Below, one piece after another: positions 52,916 through 63,624 of a stretch of DNA of 64,000 nt. The translations under genes and the position numbers were made by a program. The notes beneath the pieces were generated by a model, which saw only the letters and a list, made by a program, of their open reading frames with translations, made no database searches and was not told the origin of the DNA. The first letter of the stretch is position 1. Each line of letters opens with the position of its first letter. The DNA comes from Pseudogymnoascus destructans (Eukaryota > Ascomycota > Leotiomycetes > Thelebolales > Thelebolaceae), in NCBI RefSeq assembly GCF_001641265.1, contig NW_020167522.1:930001-994000 (forward strand), in the 5' to 3' direction.

Positions 52916-53456
52916 TGTAAGGACACAGGGAATACGGCTCTCCGTAGGTGCATATGGGAGTGCGAGTCGGAGGTGATGCTGTATTCTATCCTATAGGTCT
53001 ACTACGAAGGATACAAAAAAGATAAAGGGGGAGCTTACAGCTTCCTACCCCTTAAATATCCGTCTCGGGTCCGACTCTAATCAAGCTTAGCGTACCCTCG
53101 GTACTACTTAGTCGGTAATCCGAATCGACCCCGACTCCAACCCCTATGTTGCTGTACTACTATGTTATCTACTGCGCGTCCCCTTAGGGGTCCGAATGCA
53201 CCCCGTGTAAGGAGGCATCCTTACAATATCTAGCTATCCGCCAACTATCCAGATTACCCATGAGGCACGACACCACTATATAAGTAGATAGTATTTCCTT
53301 AGATAGGAGCTTCGTGCTCAACTCAATATAGTATTCTTTACAATACTGTAACGTGTTACTTGGAAAGCCTTTGTGTCTAATCCCCTGCCTCCTCTGTCAA
53401 GTCAACCTTACGCAAGAAACCTCTGTGTCTTCTATCGTTTAGAAGTCAGCGTTACA

Positions 53457-53857
53457 TCGAGCCAGTCCTGGCAAGAGGACGAGCGGTGTGTTAGGACAGC
53501 GGCGCCAATACACTGATGGTTGCCATTAACAATCACTAGTGTCATCGTCCAGCTCCTCCGTTTCCGCCTCCCTGCTTGTTCCTCTCCCCCCGCTACCTCT
53601 GCCTCCGAGTCTGTGTCCCCCTCTGCGTTTATGTCCTGGTCATCCAACTCCTCATCTCCATCTCCCTCAATCCGCCAACCTTGAACCTTCCACGGACACT
53701 CTTTCTGGGCACAGCGCCAGCTGGCCCCCGATGACTTCGCCACACGGAAGGAGAACTTCTCCTTGATGGCCCAGTCATGGAGGGCAAAAACCAGGTCGCT
53801 TTTCGAGCTGTACTCGGTCCTATCGGCAGGAACCGAGAGCTTGGAGAGACCAGACAT
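53457..53857 (-). pseudogene. Mutator-like (MULE) transposase, N-terminal fragment
   Basis: Minus-strand frame starting MSGLSKLSVPADRTEYSS. VFALHDWAIKEKFSFRVAKS, WRCAQKECPWKVQGWRI and VIVNGNHQCIG form the FAR1/MuDR-type zinc-binding N-terminus of MULE transposases. It is cut at CQDWLD by the solo LTR and continues at 45434. A second in-frame ATG lies upstream at 53890. No clear terminal inverted repeats; two AGTGTAACAGGG units at about 54048 and 54078 may belong to its end. Confidence 0.75.
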
Positions 53858-53890
53858 CTGGCCAAGAAAGAGAGGGAGAAAGAATCTCAA

Positions 53891-54441
53891 TTGGCCTCAC
53901 GACGAGGGTTTCTGAGGCAATGGCGGCGACGAGCCACCTCGCTGTTGCTGGTGACAGCGAGGCTGCCGGCGCGTGGGCTGGCAGGCTGGTCAGTGGGAGG
54001 GGCAAAATTGGGGTGGCAGGGGTAATTGGGGGCTTACAGGCATCACTTAGTGTAACAGGGTATATAATTCGATAGTTTAGTGTAACAGGGATTATAATTT
54101 TTGCCCTTTATTCTATATACTGTAGTCTACTGTCGAGTTTTCCTGCCCGTTGCGCAATCTCAGTCCTTCCTCCAACAGAAGGACTCTAGTCAATAGTCTG
54201 TATCTACGTAGACCTAGCTTATAATACGATCCTTTCCTGCCCCCTGACTTGGTTCCCTAGACTCCCGTGAGACCCTTAGGCCTACGCTTTACACGCTGCA
54301 CATATAGCGACGACGCAGCCTGGGCCCAGCTCCTTTCACTTATGTAAAAAGAAGCCCAAGAGGGTATCAAAGAATTAGGACCAGGGCGTGACTGGTTAGG
54401 AGCGCATCTGGAATGGACAGTCTTCGAGGATCCGACGCTAC
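53891..54441. other. Spacer between the MULE fragment and the acidic-tail gene
   Basis: About 550 bp. Contains the paired AGTGTAACAGGG units and no recognised gene. A frame entering 54442 from upstream (..WLGAHLEWTVFEDPT) is open for at least 60 nt and may be an earlier exon or overlapping frame. Confidence 0.35.
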
Positions 54442-54642
54442 ATGGCGCCTACCCAGAAGCAGGTCAAGACGCGGTTTGATGGGTGGGCTGATGGTGTTGT
54501 AGAGGAGTATGAGCGCACAAGCACGGATAATATGAGGGGTTTGCCGCGGTTTAATTTTTGTGTGTTTGTAGATGAGAAGAATTTAGCAAGCTTGGAGAAA
54601 TCAAAGGTGGTGGTAGATGGGAGGAAACCGCCTGTGTTTGTG

Positions 54643-54771
54643 TGTAACGGGTGCCGCCGTTACAGTACATGTGGTATATAAAGCGTGTTACGCGTATTCC
54701 GGGCGAGCCGGAATATTGTAGTCTTTTTGGCTCAGTGGGATGTAGCGCGAGCGTAACCGTACATCGTTACA
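54643..54771 (+). mobile_element. TRIM solo LTR
   Basis: 129 bp starting TGTAACGGGTGCCGCC and ending TCGTTACA, flanked by TTGTG on both sides (54638-54642, 54772-54776). In reverse complement it matches the two LTRs of the TRIM at 27120-27614 along its full length with few differences. Confidence 0.9.
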
Positions 54772-54888
54772 TTGTGATACTGATGAGGGTTAAGAGGGGA
54801 ATACAGGCTTGGGTGCTTAAGGCGCAGGCGGCGGCGCCCGCGGAATGGCGTTGATTCTGAGGACGAGGAAGAAGAAATTTTCGAAGAC

Positions 54889-55662
54889 GAGGATGAGGAT
54901 GAGGATGAGGATGAGGATGAGGATGAGGATGAGGATGAGGATGAGGATGAGGATGAGGATGAGGATGAGGATGAGGATGAGGATGAGGATGAGGATGAGG
55001 ATGAGGATGAGGATGAGGATGAGGATGAGGATGAGGATGAGGATGAGGATGAGGATGAGGATGAGGATGAGGATGAGGATGAGGATGAGGATGAGGATGA
55101 GGATGAGGATGAGGATGAGGATGAGGATGAGGATGAGGATGAGGATGAGGATGAGGATGAGGATGAGGATGAGGATGAGGATGAGGATGAGGATGAGGAT
55201 GAGGATGAGGATGAGGATGAGGATGAGGATGAGGATGAGGAATGAGGATGAGGATGAGGATGAGGATGAGGATGAGGATGAGGATGAGGATGAGGATGAG
55301 GATGAGGATGAGGATGAGGATGAGGATGAGGATGAGGATGAGGATGAGGATGAGGATGAGGATGAGGATGAGGATGAGGATGAGGATGAGGATGAGGATG
55401 AGGATGAGGATGAGGATGAGGATGAGGATGAGGATGAGGATGAGGATGAGGATGAGGATGAGGATGAGGATGAGGATGAGGATGAGGATGAGGATGAGGA
55501 TGAGGATGAGGATGAGGATGAGGATGAGGATGAGGATGAGGATGAGGATGAGGATGAGGGGGGGGGGGGGATGAGGAGGGATGAGGATGAGGGGGATGAG
55601 GATGAGGATGAGGATGAGGATGAGGATGAGGATGAGGATGAGGATGAGGATGAGGATGATAT
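54889..55662. repeat. Hexanucleotide microsatellite (GAGGAT)n
   Basis: About 770 bp of GAGGAT units, roughly 110 perfect copies to 55555, with one single-base shift near 55240 (GAGGAATGAGG), a run of 12-13 Gs at 55559-55570, then a second shorter array at about 55592-55658. In one frame it reads (Glu-Asp)n and continues the acidic codons of the gene at 54442. Confidence 0.97.
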
Positions 55663-56242
55663 ATCCCTTTACCGGCCCACAAGGCCACCTGGATGTATGT
55701 AGAGACGCAGCATCTGCTCTCGCTTTACAATTTCTTGCATGCTGATTCAGGCTGCACTTCTACGTCCGGCCGCTAGGGGGTTATGGGAGGAATGAGGTCC
55801 GAAGCCAATACGGAAGTTCTGGCATGGCAGAGCGGACGGGGTGCCTAATTCTCTCCAGTCTATGGTCGTATGTGATGGTTACTCAGTTGGTAGGCTATAA
55901 ATGCAAGCATACGCCGATGGAGAATGAAAACTCAAAACTGTTGATTGGTATTTAGCGCTATGCAAAATGTAACTCCAGCCTATAATACCGCCCCTGAAAA
56001 CATAAGATTAAACAGAACTATTAGCCCTATGCTCCCGCCTGTCCGTCCTAGCCATGTACTAGAAACGTTCAAAGTCCTCCCACATAGCCTCTAACGGCGT
56101 TATAATGCTTATATACCTCGTTGTGGTTGAATTGAACGTAATGGTTGTCATTAAGAGTTTTGTAATGTTACATAGTATTTGTTCCTGTGTTATGTAGTAT
56201 ACCGTGGGATAATTTCGTGTAGTCCTGTATTTATCGTAGCAG
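55663..56242. other. Island right boundary and 3' flank of the Dma-like gene
   Basis: About 580 bp between the GAGGAT array and the stop of the FHA-RING gene. No transposon or gene motif was recognised. Confidence 0.4.
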
Positions 56243-58140
56243 CTAGGGCGATGGAGGCGGCGACTCCACGACTGCGCCCATATTTGGGGTAGCTGCCTGT
56301 GCTGCAACTCTGTGTCCACCACTTCCATCAAAAATAAATGGTCCGGCGTCATTTCGAGGAGTCATGGGTCCGTCAGCCCCCGACAAAACATCCAGACTTC
56401 TATGTCCTGGGCTTGGCGTTCGTCGATCTCCACTTTCGTCATCGCTGCCACGTTTTGAAGCCGACCGGTTCGATCGTGCAATATCAATCGGGGCGCTCAA
56501 TCCGGACTGTTCGCTCCTAGCTTCGGTTTCTCTACCCCGGTCGTTGATATCAAGATTGGCCATGAGTTCTTCCGATGAATAACCTCCCTGTGAACCATTC
56601 GAAACTGGCTCAACGTGGGTCGTCGGTACTTGACTCAAATTTCGGGGGTCGGGGATGCCTGGTGGGGAAATTGGTTGTGGTACTTCATCCTCTTCTGAAG
56701 AAACCTGGCGCTCGCGTGTAGTATTGGCCTCCAGGTCTGATGGTTTCAGCTCCTCCCACTCGCCTTCTGTCGGTTCATCCACGTCCGCGTCGAGGTCAGC
56801 AACTGCTCGACAGTTGGGGCACACAAAGTGAGGCCAATGTGGGCCATTGATAATTCGCCGGACGCATTTGTAGTGCCACGTGTGCGAGCATGGTGCAACA
56901 AAGAGAGATTGGCAGGGCTAGTGTAAGAGTTAGAAATCGGGTAGGTGTAAGGTAAGACATAAACTTACAGCAACTGCGCCCAAGCAGATGGAACAGTCCT
57001 GAGAGGACGTTCCAGTTGTGGACTGTATCTGTTTCGCCATGTTTTGCAAGCGTTGGTGGGATGCCACACTGTCTATATGTTAGCTGTAGTCCTTTGTTCA
57101 GCCAATTGTGTGACAAACTTGAAACTGTTTATTCCGGTCTGCCATGCCCTGTTAACTTCAATGCGAATCTTCACGCATCGGAATATCATTTCCTCGCCGC
57201 CCTTGAAATCGATCCCCAACTGAACAATATCTCCATTTTTCACTGGAAATGGCTTGCTCTCCGTCCCGGGGGAGCTCAACCTGACATGGTTCAGGAACGT
57301 TCCGGACGAGCTCTTGACGTCTTTGATAAACCATTCCCCATCTTGTGCCCAGAACTCGCAGTGCCTGCGGCTGACTACCTTGGACTTAAAGCCAACAGGC
57401 GCAGCAGTCGACAGATTGGCAGGTTGGTTGGGCTGTGTCTCTCGTTCTGAGTACCTCCCCACGCGTATAATCTCCTTCCCTGTTGGCAGTGTGCGGCCCA
57501 TGGGGCTGAATATCAACGACGGTCTCGGGGCGCGAGCGTCCTGATGCTGGGAAAACCGTATCGTAGGCTTGCTCTCCAGGCCATGTAAAGGTCCTGACGG
57601 AGGCGGAGAGCCGTGAAGATGGGGGTCTGTCCCACCGTTTATTTGTGAAATATCAGACCCCGCTTCTCGCATTGTGGCGCTGCCAGAGCGTGTCCGGGCC
57701 ATGGGTGGCTCTTCTCGATCTGCTCCCGGTTCTCGGTGAAGTATAGAGGAGGTCACACTTTGGCCGCCTACTGTTGTAGGCCAACCACTTCTTGCAAAGG
57801 CCGTATCGGGAGAGATTTGTATTGTAGGTGACTCGACTGTCGTTGTGGGCTGGGTTGAAAGGCCCTCGGAAGTCACAACAAGCGCCGCCGACTCAAATTC
57901 GGCAGTGTCAAATGAGGCTGAGGATTGAGAGGGGTTGCTTGTAGCTCGAGTCAACGGGGATTCAGATCTTGTGGCAGGTGATGATGCAGACGGGCTGTCT
58001 CGTGTGTAGAGGTGGCTATGGGTGTAGTTTCGAAGATAGCTTAGGCCGCGAAGTCGGCTGGATCGTGAGGGAGATGCTGTGGAAGACGGAGAGGTCGTCG
58101 TTGCCAGAGTTGATGATGACGGGGTCGCATGAGTAAACAT
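56243..58140 (-). CDS. dma1: FHA-RING ubiquitin ligase (Dma1/Chf-like)
   Basis: Three exons, 58140 to about 57126, 57072-56969 and 56917-56243, give 597 residues. After a long Ser/Thr-rich N-terminus comes an FHA domain (IIRVGRYSER, KVVSRRHCEFWAQDGEWFIKD, SSSGTFLNHVRLSSP), which binds phosphothreonine. The RING follows (DCSICLGAVA, CSHTWHYKC, HFVCPNCRAVADLDADVDEP). The Ser/Pro-rich tail is disordered. Dma-type ligases link mitotic kinases to septation and spindle checkpoints. The first intron is uncertain: donor GTTTCA at 57125 keeps frame, while the better-looking donor GTTTGT seven bases later would shift frame by one. Intron 2 (GTAAGT..CTAG) is clear. Confidence 0.88.
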
Positions 58141-58636
58141 AGTTGGTACTTGCCAAAACGAGCGGCTCCCCACAACGTCCACCACCCAGGTCAGTCGGAG
58201 GGACTTGGGTGTAAGCCCAAAAGGCGTTCAAACAAACCAAACCAAATCCTACTCTGAACAGAACAGGATACTAAGACTACGCCATGAAGCACTTTCAATA
58301 TACTAGTACTTGCTGCAGTCGCAACGTCGTTCGTAGTGGCGATTTGGGGATTTGGGAGGGGTGGGACCGCGCACTCTGAATCGTCCAGCTCGGTCATCGG
58401 AACGGCCGATAGTAACGGCGGCAGGGGGCAGGGAAGTACTTCCAGTCGCACTGTGGGGGCTATATATACCGATTATACATACATATAAATTCTCAAAGAG
58501 ATGGCAAAGGGACGCTCACGTAAACATGAAAGAAATAATGTTCTATTACTCGAGTATTACAAGGTGCTACCGTGACACGTCTGAAATTAAATCCACGCCT
58601 CTCGCCTCTCAATTTGTAACCTGGTCAGCCGTCTCT
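58141..58636. other. Intergenic region between the FHA-RING and MARVEL genes
   Basis: About 500 bp containing the FHA-RING promoter and the 3' end of the MARVEL gene, both on the minus strand. Nothing else was recognised. Confidence 0.45.
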
Positions 58637-59467
58637 CTAATACTGTCCTGGTGTTCCTGCGACCCCGGAAGCCTGCTGGGCATATAAACCCTGCTCCTTT
58701 GCATAATCCGCCTTCCCCGTCCGACTATAGGCATAGCCTCCCGTTCCTCCTGGATTTGCCTCATTCACATAGGTATTCCCCGGTTTCCCGCTTAGTGGAA
58801 ACACCGGTGGCTCATATGGCGGATTCATATCGAGTCCCGCATTCGCCTCTTTCCTTTTATTCCCAAGCTTCCAGAACTTCCACTTCACCGGCGCTGACCC
58901 GGTCGTGTAGTTGTTCGCTGGGGATGGCCCGAATCGCTTCTCACGCTTGTGGTGCTTCCATAGCAGAATCTCGGCGAATGCGCTGAGCAGGAAGAAGCCA
59001 ATCGCGACAATCGACACAGCGAAGGAGACCTTCTCCAACGTGCAAACGGACCCGAGATCTGGGAGGGCTGTGACACCACCCTTGCCGCCGGGAGGCTTGC
59101 TGTTGGCGTCGCCGTTGCCGAAGGGTGTCTCTACCTGCCCAGTGCAGCTCGTGACGCCATGTCGCGTCTCCCAGGCGATGTAGGCGAAGGCACCAACGAA
59201 GGCGACGTCAAGGATGATGGCGAGGAAGGCGAACCAGCGGAAGCCACCGAGGCACCACAGTAGGATGAGCGAGGCGCCCGTGTAGAGCGCGCTAGCGCCA
59301 GAGATGCCCTCGACGGAGCGCAGGTAGCCAGAGATAGGTAGGGCGTGGTTGGAGAGTGTTGCGAGATAGTAGGAGTAAATCCCGAGAACGATGGCCGAGG
59401 AGCAGAATTGCACTGCGCGGAAGACCCACTGCAGGCTTTTGAGGGCGATGCCGGATTTCAAGCCCAT
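58637..59467 (-). CDS. MARVEL-domain membrane protein
   Basis: A single exon of 276 residues starting MGLKSGIALKSLQWVFRAVQ. Four hydrophobic segments are visible at about residues 13-35, 55-75, 78-98 and 145-170, with an extracytoplasmic loop holding two Cys between segments 3 and 4. This matches the fungal MARVEL family, related to Nce102-type proteins of plasma-membrane domains. The C-terminal third is soluble, with many Pro, Gly and Tyr. Substrate or partner unknown. Confidence 0.8.
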   Translation of the reverse strand: MGLKSGIALKSLQWVFRAVQFCSSAIVLGIYSYYLATLSNHALPISGYLRSVEGISGASALYTGASLILLWCLGGFRWFAFLAIILDVAFVGAFAYIAWETRHGVTSCTGQVETPFGNGDANSKPPGGKGGVTALPDLGSVCTLEKVSFAVSIVAIGFFLLSAFAEILLWKHHKREKRFGPSPANNYTTGSAPVKWKFWKLGNKRKEANAGLDMNPPYEPPVFPLSGKPGNTYVNEANPGGTGGYAYSRTGKADYAKEQGLYAQQASGVAGTPGQY

Positions 59468-60308
59468 AGTAGGGAGTGGTGAGAGGTGAGTCGATGTTCG
59501 TAATGAGGATTTAAGAGGTATTTGTTCAGGCGATGGTACAACTATAATGGTAATTGACGGCGGATATATATTTTGTACACATTCGTTTAGTTTAAGTTGT
59601 TTGATCGTACAAGGGAGTTCGTTGCCATGTTAAAAGAAGCTGCTCTTTCCCTCTAATGTAGGGAATAGAGTAAGAGCATCTTCGCCATTCACCCCACATC
59701 CTGTAGATGTTGCGCAAGCGTGTGTCGTATGGATAATCAGTCGACATCATAGCCACATAAATGGAGTCCAACCCCACTAGAACTACATCTCCCTCCTCCA
59801 CCAACCTGACTAGTACCTGGTTGCGTATCGCTCTCCACATCTGGGCGAGACCTTGCCGCCCCGAGTTGCCCCATCAGTTTCGGCGAACCATTTAGCGGAG
59901 CGCTCGTGGGTTCGCCGCATCGTTGTTGTTTAGAGTGTTGCTAGTGCAAGTCTAGTGTAAAATGGTGGAGGTTCTAGGGGCTTTTCAAGGATGATATCAT
60001 ATTTCACCAGATCGCTGCCGATCGAGATCGGTAGAAACGCGTCAGCCAGTAGATCTGACACCCCACTTGGCGATCATTCATGTGACAATTTTTATGTGGC
60101 TGCCTTATACCTCCATGAAATTGGTTGTGCATACTCGTCCAATGCGTTCCACGCATTGGACGAGTATATATTTATATTTAACTCCGTGCAACAGATTCAA
60201 AATTAGAATATTATGTTTGCCAAGGCTACGAAATATGTTTAGCGTCTCCCGCCTGGCACAACCTCTAAAAGATAGTGATTCCAAACAGACCCAGGTGCAC
60301 CAGGGGAA
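59468..60308. other. Intergenic region upstream of the MARVEL gene
   Basis: About 840 bp with the MARVEL promoter and the 3' end of VPS16. It contains a strong hairpin at 60131-60167. A minus-strand frame at 59592-59840 of 82 codons has no recognisable motif and is not called. Confidence 0.45.
60131..60167. repeat. Perfect 17-bp hairpin downstream of VPS16
   Basis: Arms ATACTCGTCCAATGCGT (60131-60147) and its exact complement (60151-60167) enclose a 3-nt TCC loop. It lies 140 bp past the VPS16 stop, probably within its 3' untranslated region, with an AT-rich run following on the + strand. Confidence 0.9.
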
Positions 60309-63088
60309 TCACCTCTTTAATTGGGCAATCAGTCGCTCTACTTCTGTGGCATCGCCTGGCCTACTCGCCTTTCCCCGCAGCTCCTCCAATACCTTCAAGT
60401 CTTTCGCCTTAAACGCTTCTTCTGCTGCTTGCTTAATCATACCACACTTTGTCCACATCTCCACACGTTCTGCACCAGTTATCCCCGTGCACTTTGGGAT
60501 AAAAACAGATGCCAACTTCGGATTTCCAGCCGACAGTAGAGAGTTGAAGAATGGTGTCCATCCAATTGGTGATTTCCGAGTGCTTGAAAGGGTCTCGATT
60601 TCCGACCATGCACGGGAAGCGATATGTGCACGCAGCCTTATCCACCAGAACGTCTTCTCGCCCAATTTAAATTCAGCCTGCACCTTCTTTGCGCGGCTGG
60701 AATAACCGGACCGTAGCAGTCTAAATACGGTCTCGTTGACTGATATCCCAGTATAAGTCTCTTCAAGGTCACGGTCGAATGCCTCCTGCATCTTCAAAAG
60801 AGTCTGTGCCTCTTGTATAGACTTGAGATCGAATACCGTGTCCTTGGAGTCACTCAACAACTTGCCAGCCAGGGTAAGCTTATCAATAGCCCCTCGTGCG
60901 TCACGCTGAGCGAGAGCATCATGAACAAAGACGTGCGCGCCATCGGTCCGACGGTCATCTTGATAGTACAGGTCCTTTAGTAGTTCCATGTCGTCTCCTT
61001 TTGCGGAGCTCTCAATCAACGCGGTTGCTATTGGCCGAGAACTGATCACACGGAAGAAAGAAGCTAGTGGCAGCTTATTCTTAAGCTGGAGGAGGACAAA
61101 GAATATCAGGTCCGAATCACCGCTTTCGATCGCCTTGTCGAGTGCGATTTCGTCTTCTTCCATGCTGAGAAGAAGAGGGACTTGCTTGCCAGCGCGTGGC
61201 TCGTAATTGAGTAATTCTGTAGCAAGACGGCCCCGACCCTCATCATAGGCAGCGCGTGCGATCTCTTCGAACGAGATGCCGCGCTTATTGGCCAGCTTCT
61301 CCACGATGAGGCGGCAGATGATAGCTTCGTCTTCGGAGGATACGCGGACTTTTTGGCTCGCCCAATGGACGTAGATACGGTCGGTGGGGAGACGAAGGTA
61401 CGACGATATACGTAATGCTAGAAGGTACTCTCGGCGATTGATGAGTCGCTCAATAAGTTTCTCGGGCGTAAGGCGGATAAACTGTTCATAGGATAATGGA
61501 AGCCCCACCGAGTAGAATCGTACAGCGTTAAGGACGCGGAGGATCTCGCACATTTCGACGAATTCATCAGAGTTGTAAATATCGACGACTGATTTTCCAA
61601 ACGACGCAGCCCGTAAAAGCTGCTTTTGCCAGTGAATGCTAAATTCATGCCCAGAAGCTTTAACCTGTAAAATGCGTTAGCCAACAACGCGTGAATGCCC
61701 AGTTTAGGGTGCTTACGCATGCATCGACAGCCTCTACAAGATTGGGCTTAATAAGTTGTATATTGTCGTCTGCTTTTGGTGATTCGTTTTCTAATTGTTG
61801 GACGGCGTCGAGTAAGATTGACGCGGGGGATACAGTTCCAAATCGGAAAACCTCGTCTGTAACTTCAGGTACTTTCTGGAGGAAATCGCATACATCGTTG
61901 GTTATCAAACGAACACCGTCGTGGTCTGGATATATTAGTTAGGGGTCATCACAAAATTCGGAGTATAGGGTTATAAATACCAGCTATTGCGTGAACACGG
62001 CCGTCGTAAAAAAACTTTGCAGCTGAGCCGTTTGGCCCTATCAGGTGGACTTCGTCTTCCCAAGCAATTACTACCGCGTCATTCCCGCACCACAGAAGAT
62101 CCACTGGAAGTGTCTTTGCTTTCGAGTCATGCTCACTCAATCGGTTTTGGAAATCGCTAGTGATAACGTATGCCTTGCCGCTTTCTGTGTATAAGGCTGC
62201 AAACTTTCCGTTTGGTGATACGCTTATATGGATAAATGGACCAATATCAAGCATTCGATCATCAGATTCAGTGGCATCCACCACATATATCGTTTCGCCT
62301 ATAGCCAGTAAAACTTCTACTGAGCGAGACAGCGTATATGCCGGTGGTACTAGGGTCCAAGAGTGGACGACACCGTCAGGTGGTACGGCCAAGAGTTTCG
62401 GCCGTGGCTCCTCATAACGAGAGACAGAGATTAGACGATTGTTTGATAGAAGAGCCACGAACCCGGTGGAATAGAACCTGCGTAAGTTTAGCATTTGCCA
62501 ACACCATCTAGTCGACACACTTACCGGCAAGCAATTACACCAAATTCTTCCGCCCCGTGACCCAAAGAAAACTGAGAGAAGTCGCCTTGTAAGTTGTAGT
62601 AACAGCGAACCGTTCCATCCTGGGTAACTACTAATAGTTTCTCATCCTCCGACCACCCGAGGCCTTTGATGGAACCTTTGTCCCAGTTGATACGCCTAAT
62701 GAGCTTTCCGGCACAACTACACACATCAATGCTTGATTTGGAAGCTTGACTGCCACGGAAAGTATGCAATTTTGCCTCATCATGGTATAGAGCTGTGATA
62801 ATTGTTAGTGTACGGTGAAAGACGTGCGGCTGTCCAACTGCAGACGAGCCGTCAAAGGACGCTCAAGGTGTCTTGACAATAAAGGGTCAAATAGAAGCAG
62901 CATCATGAGGCAAGGCAAATGCCCCAAAACTGAGCATTTCAAAATAACATACCTATAGCTCCGCCATAAGGGGCTCCTGTCACAATGTGATTCTCAAGCT
63001 CAAGATCCTGGTCAAACACTTCAGTGTAGAGCTGGACCTTGCGATAGTACCTTTCCCCCAGCTTTTCCCAATCTGCAGTGGGATTCAT
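60309..63088 (-). CDS. vps16: VPS16, core subunit of HOPS/CORVET
   Basis: Five exons, 63088-62953, 62792-62525, 62477-61981, 61925-61717 and 61664-60309, give 821 residues, the usual VPS16 length. The N-terminal part starts MNPTADWEKLGERYYRKVQL with the beta-propeller half (GLGWSEDEKLLVVTQDGTV, RYEEPRPKLLAVPPDG). The C-terminal alpha-solenoid begins near RLITNDVCDFLQKVPEV and runs to VERLIAQLKR (VEAVDACVKASGHEFS, LRISSYLRLPTDRIYVHWA). VPS16 is a class C Vps core subunit that, with Vps33, tethers endosomes and vacuoles for SNARE fusion. Every intron has a normal donor and joins in frame. Head to head with a Doa4-like gene, 536 bp apart. Confidence 0.95.
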
Positions 63089-63624
63089 CCTTGCAACATC
63101 AACCTCATTCTGTACATTAACAAATCAATAATTGTATATAGTCGATGTAGCATCCAAGCGCCCCGGATATCTACGCAAGTGGAAGGAAGGACGATGAATT
63201 CACGTGCCGTGTGAGTGGTATCTGGTTGTCTTTGTCCATGCGCTTATGGTGCCAGGATCCACCCTTTTTCCGCGCGGCTGTGCGGCCGCTCACCACCGAG
63301 GCCGACCACGATGGTGGCGCAACGCGAATTCACCGCTGGAACTCGTCATCAGAAACGCGTATTTGCAAATCCTCGATATTGCAAGACCCTACTTCATAAT
63401 CGATATCTCCAATACGGGCAGTTCCCACCAAAAGTCTGAACCTCAGCAGCACGCAGCATATAAACCACTCGGGCACTGGAGACTCATTGTTTCAGTCATC
63501 ACGAAGGGTCCAAGTGAAATCGCTCAGTCTTGCCTACATACCAACTGTAGCCGCATGTTTGCTTCAACCCAGACAAGGTGCAATATGCGTCGAGGCCTTT
63601 TAGATTACTGAAGTTGGATTGGAA
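63089..63624. promoter_or_regulatory. Divergent promoter, VPS16 / Doa4-like gene
   Basis: 536 bp between start codons. The open frames at 63204-63611 have no recognisable motif. It includes NotI-like GCGGCCGC and ACGCGT sequences; no regulatory site is assigned. Confidence 0.45.

Larger units (their letters stand above)
45580..53225 (-). mobile_element. Complete Ty3/gypsy chromodomain LTR retrotransposon
   Basis: 7646 bp with 310-bp LTRs at 45580-45889 and 52916-53225, both TGTAAGGACAC..GCATCCTTACA, flanked by ATATC (45575-45579, 53226-53230). Reading the two LTRs side by side I found no difference. Genes run on the minus strand, so 52916-53225 is the 5' LTR. A purine run (AAGGCGGGGGGTAA) sits just inside the 3' LTR. 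gag and pol are open. A spliced gene on the + strand lies between pol and the 3' LTR. The matching LTRs and open frames point to recent insertion and possible activity. Confidence 0.95.
45435..53456. mobile_element. Older solo LTR, split by the gypsy element
   Basis: Two pieces, 45435-45579 and 53231-53456 (371 bp together), start TGTTACGG and end GCGTTACA and are flanked by TCGAG on both sides (45430-45434, 53457-53461). It has a TATA-like TATATAAGTAG near 53278. I see no internal region, so it is a solo LTR. It broke the MULE gene, and the gypsy element later inserted into it with target duplication ATATC. Confidence 0.75.
54442..55662 (+). pseudogene. Unrecognised gene with Glu-Asp tail, broken by a TRIM solo LTR
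   Basis: The frame starts at 54442 (MAPTQKQVKTRFDGWADGV) and reads to KPPVFV, where a 129-bp solo LTR is inserted. Without the LTR and one copy of TTGTG the frame continues through ILMRVKRGIQAWVLKAQA to PAEWR, then stops; one base shift brings it into VDSEDEEEEIFEDEDED, which runs into the (GAGGAT)n array. So a normal gene with an acidic tail probably lay here, its tail codons seeded the microsatellite, and the LTR insertion and frameshift destroyed it. Confidence 0.5.

Noticed and set aside
59592..59840. 82-codon minus-strand frame upstream of the MARVEL gene
   Set aside because: No recognised domain and no supporting promoter or intron signals; too weak to call.
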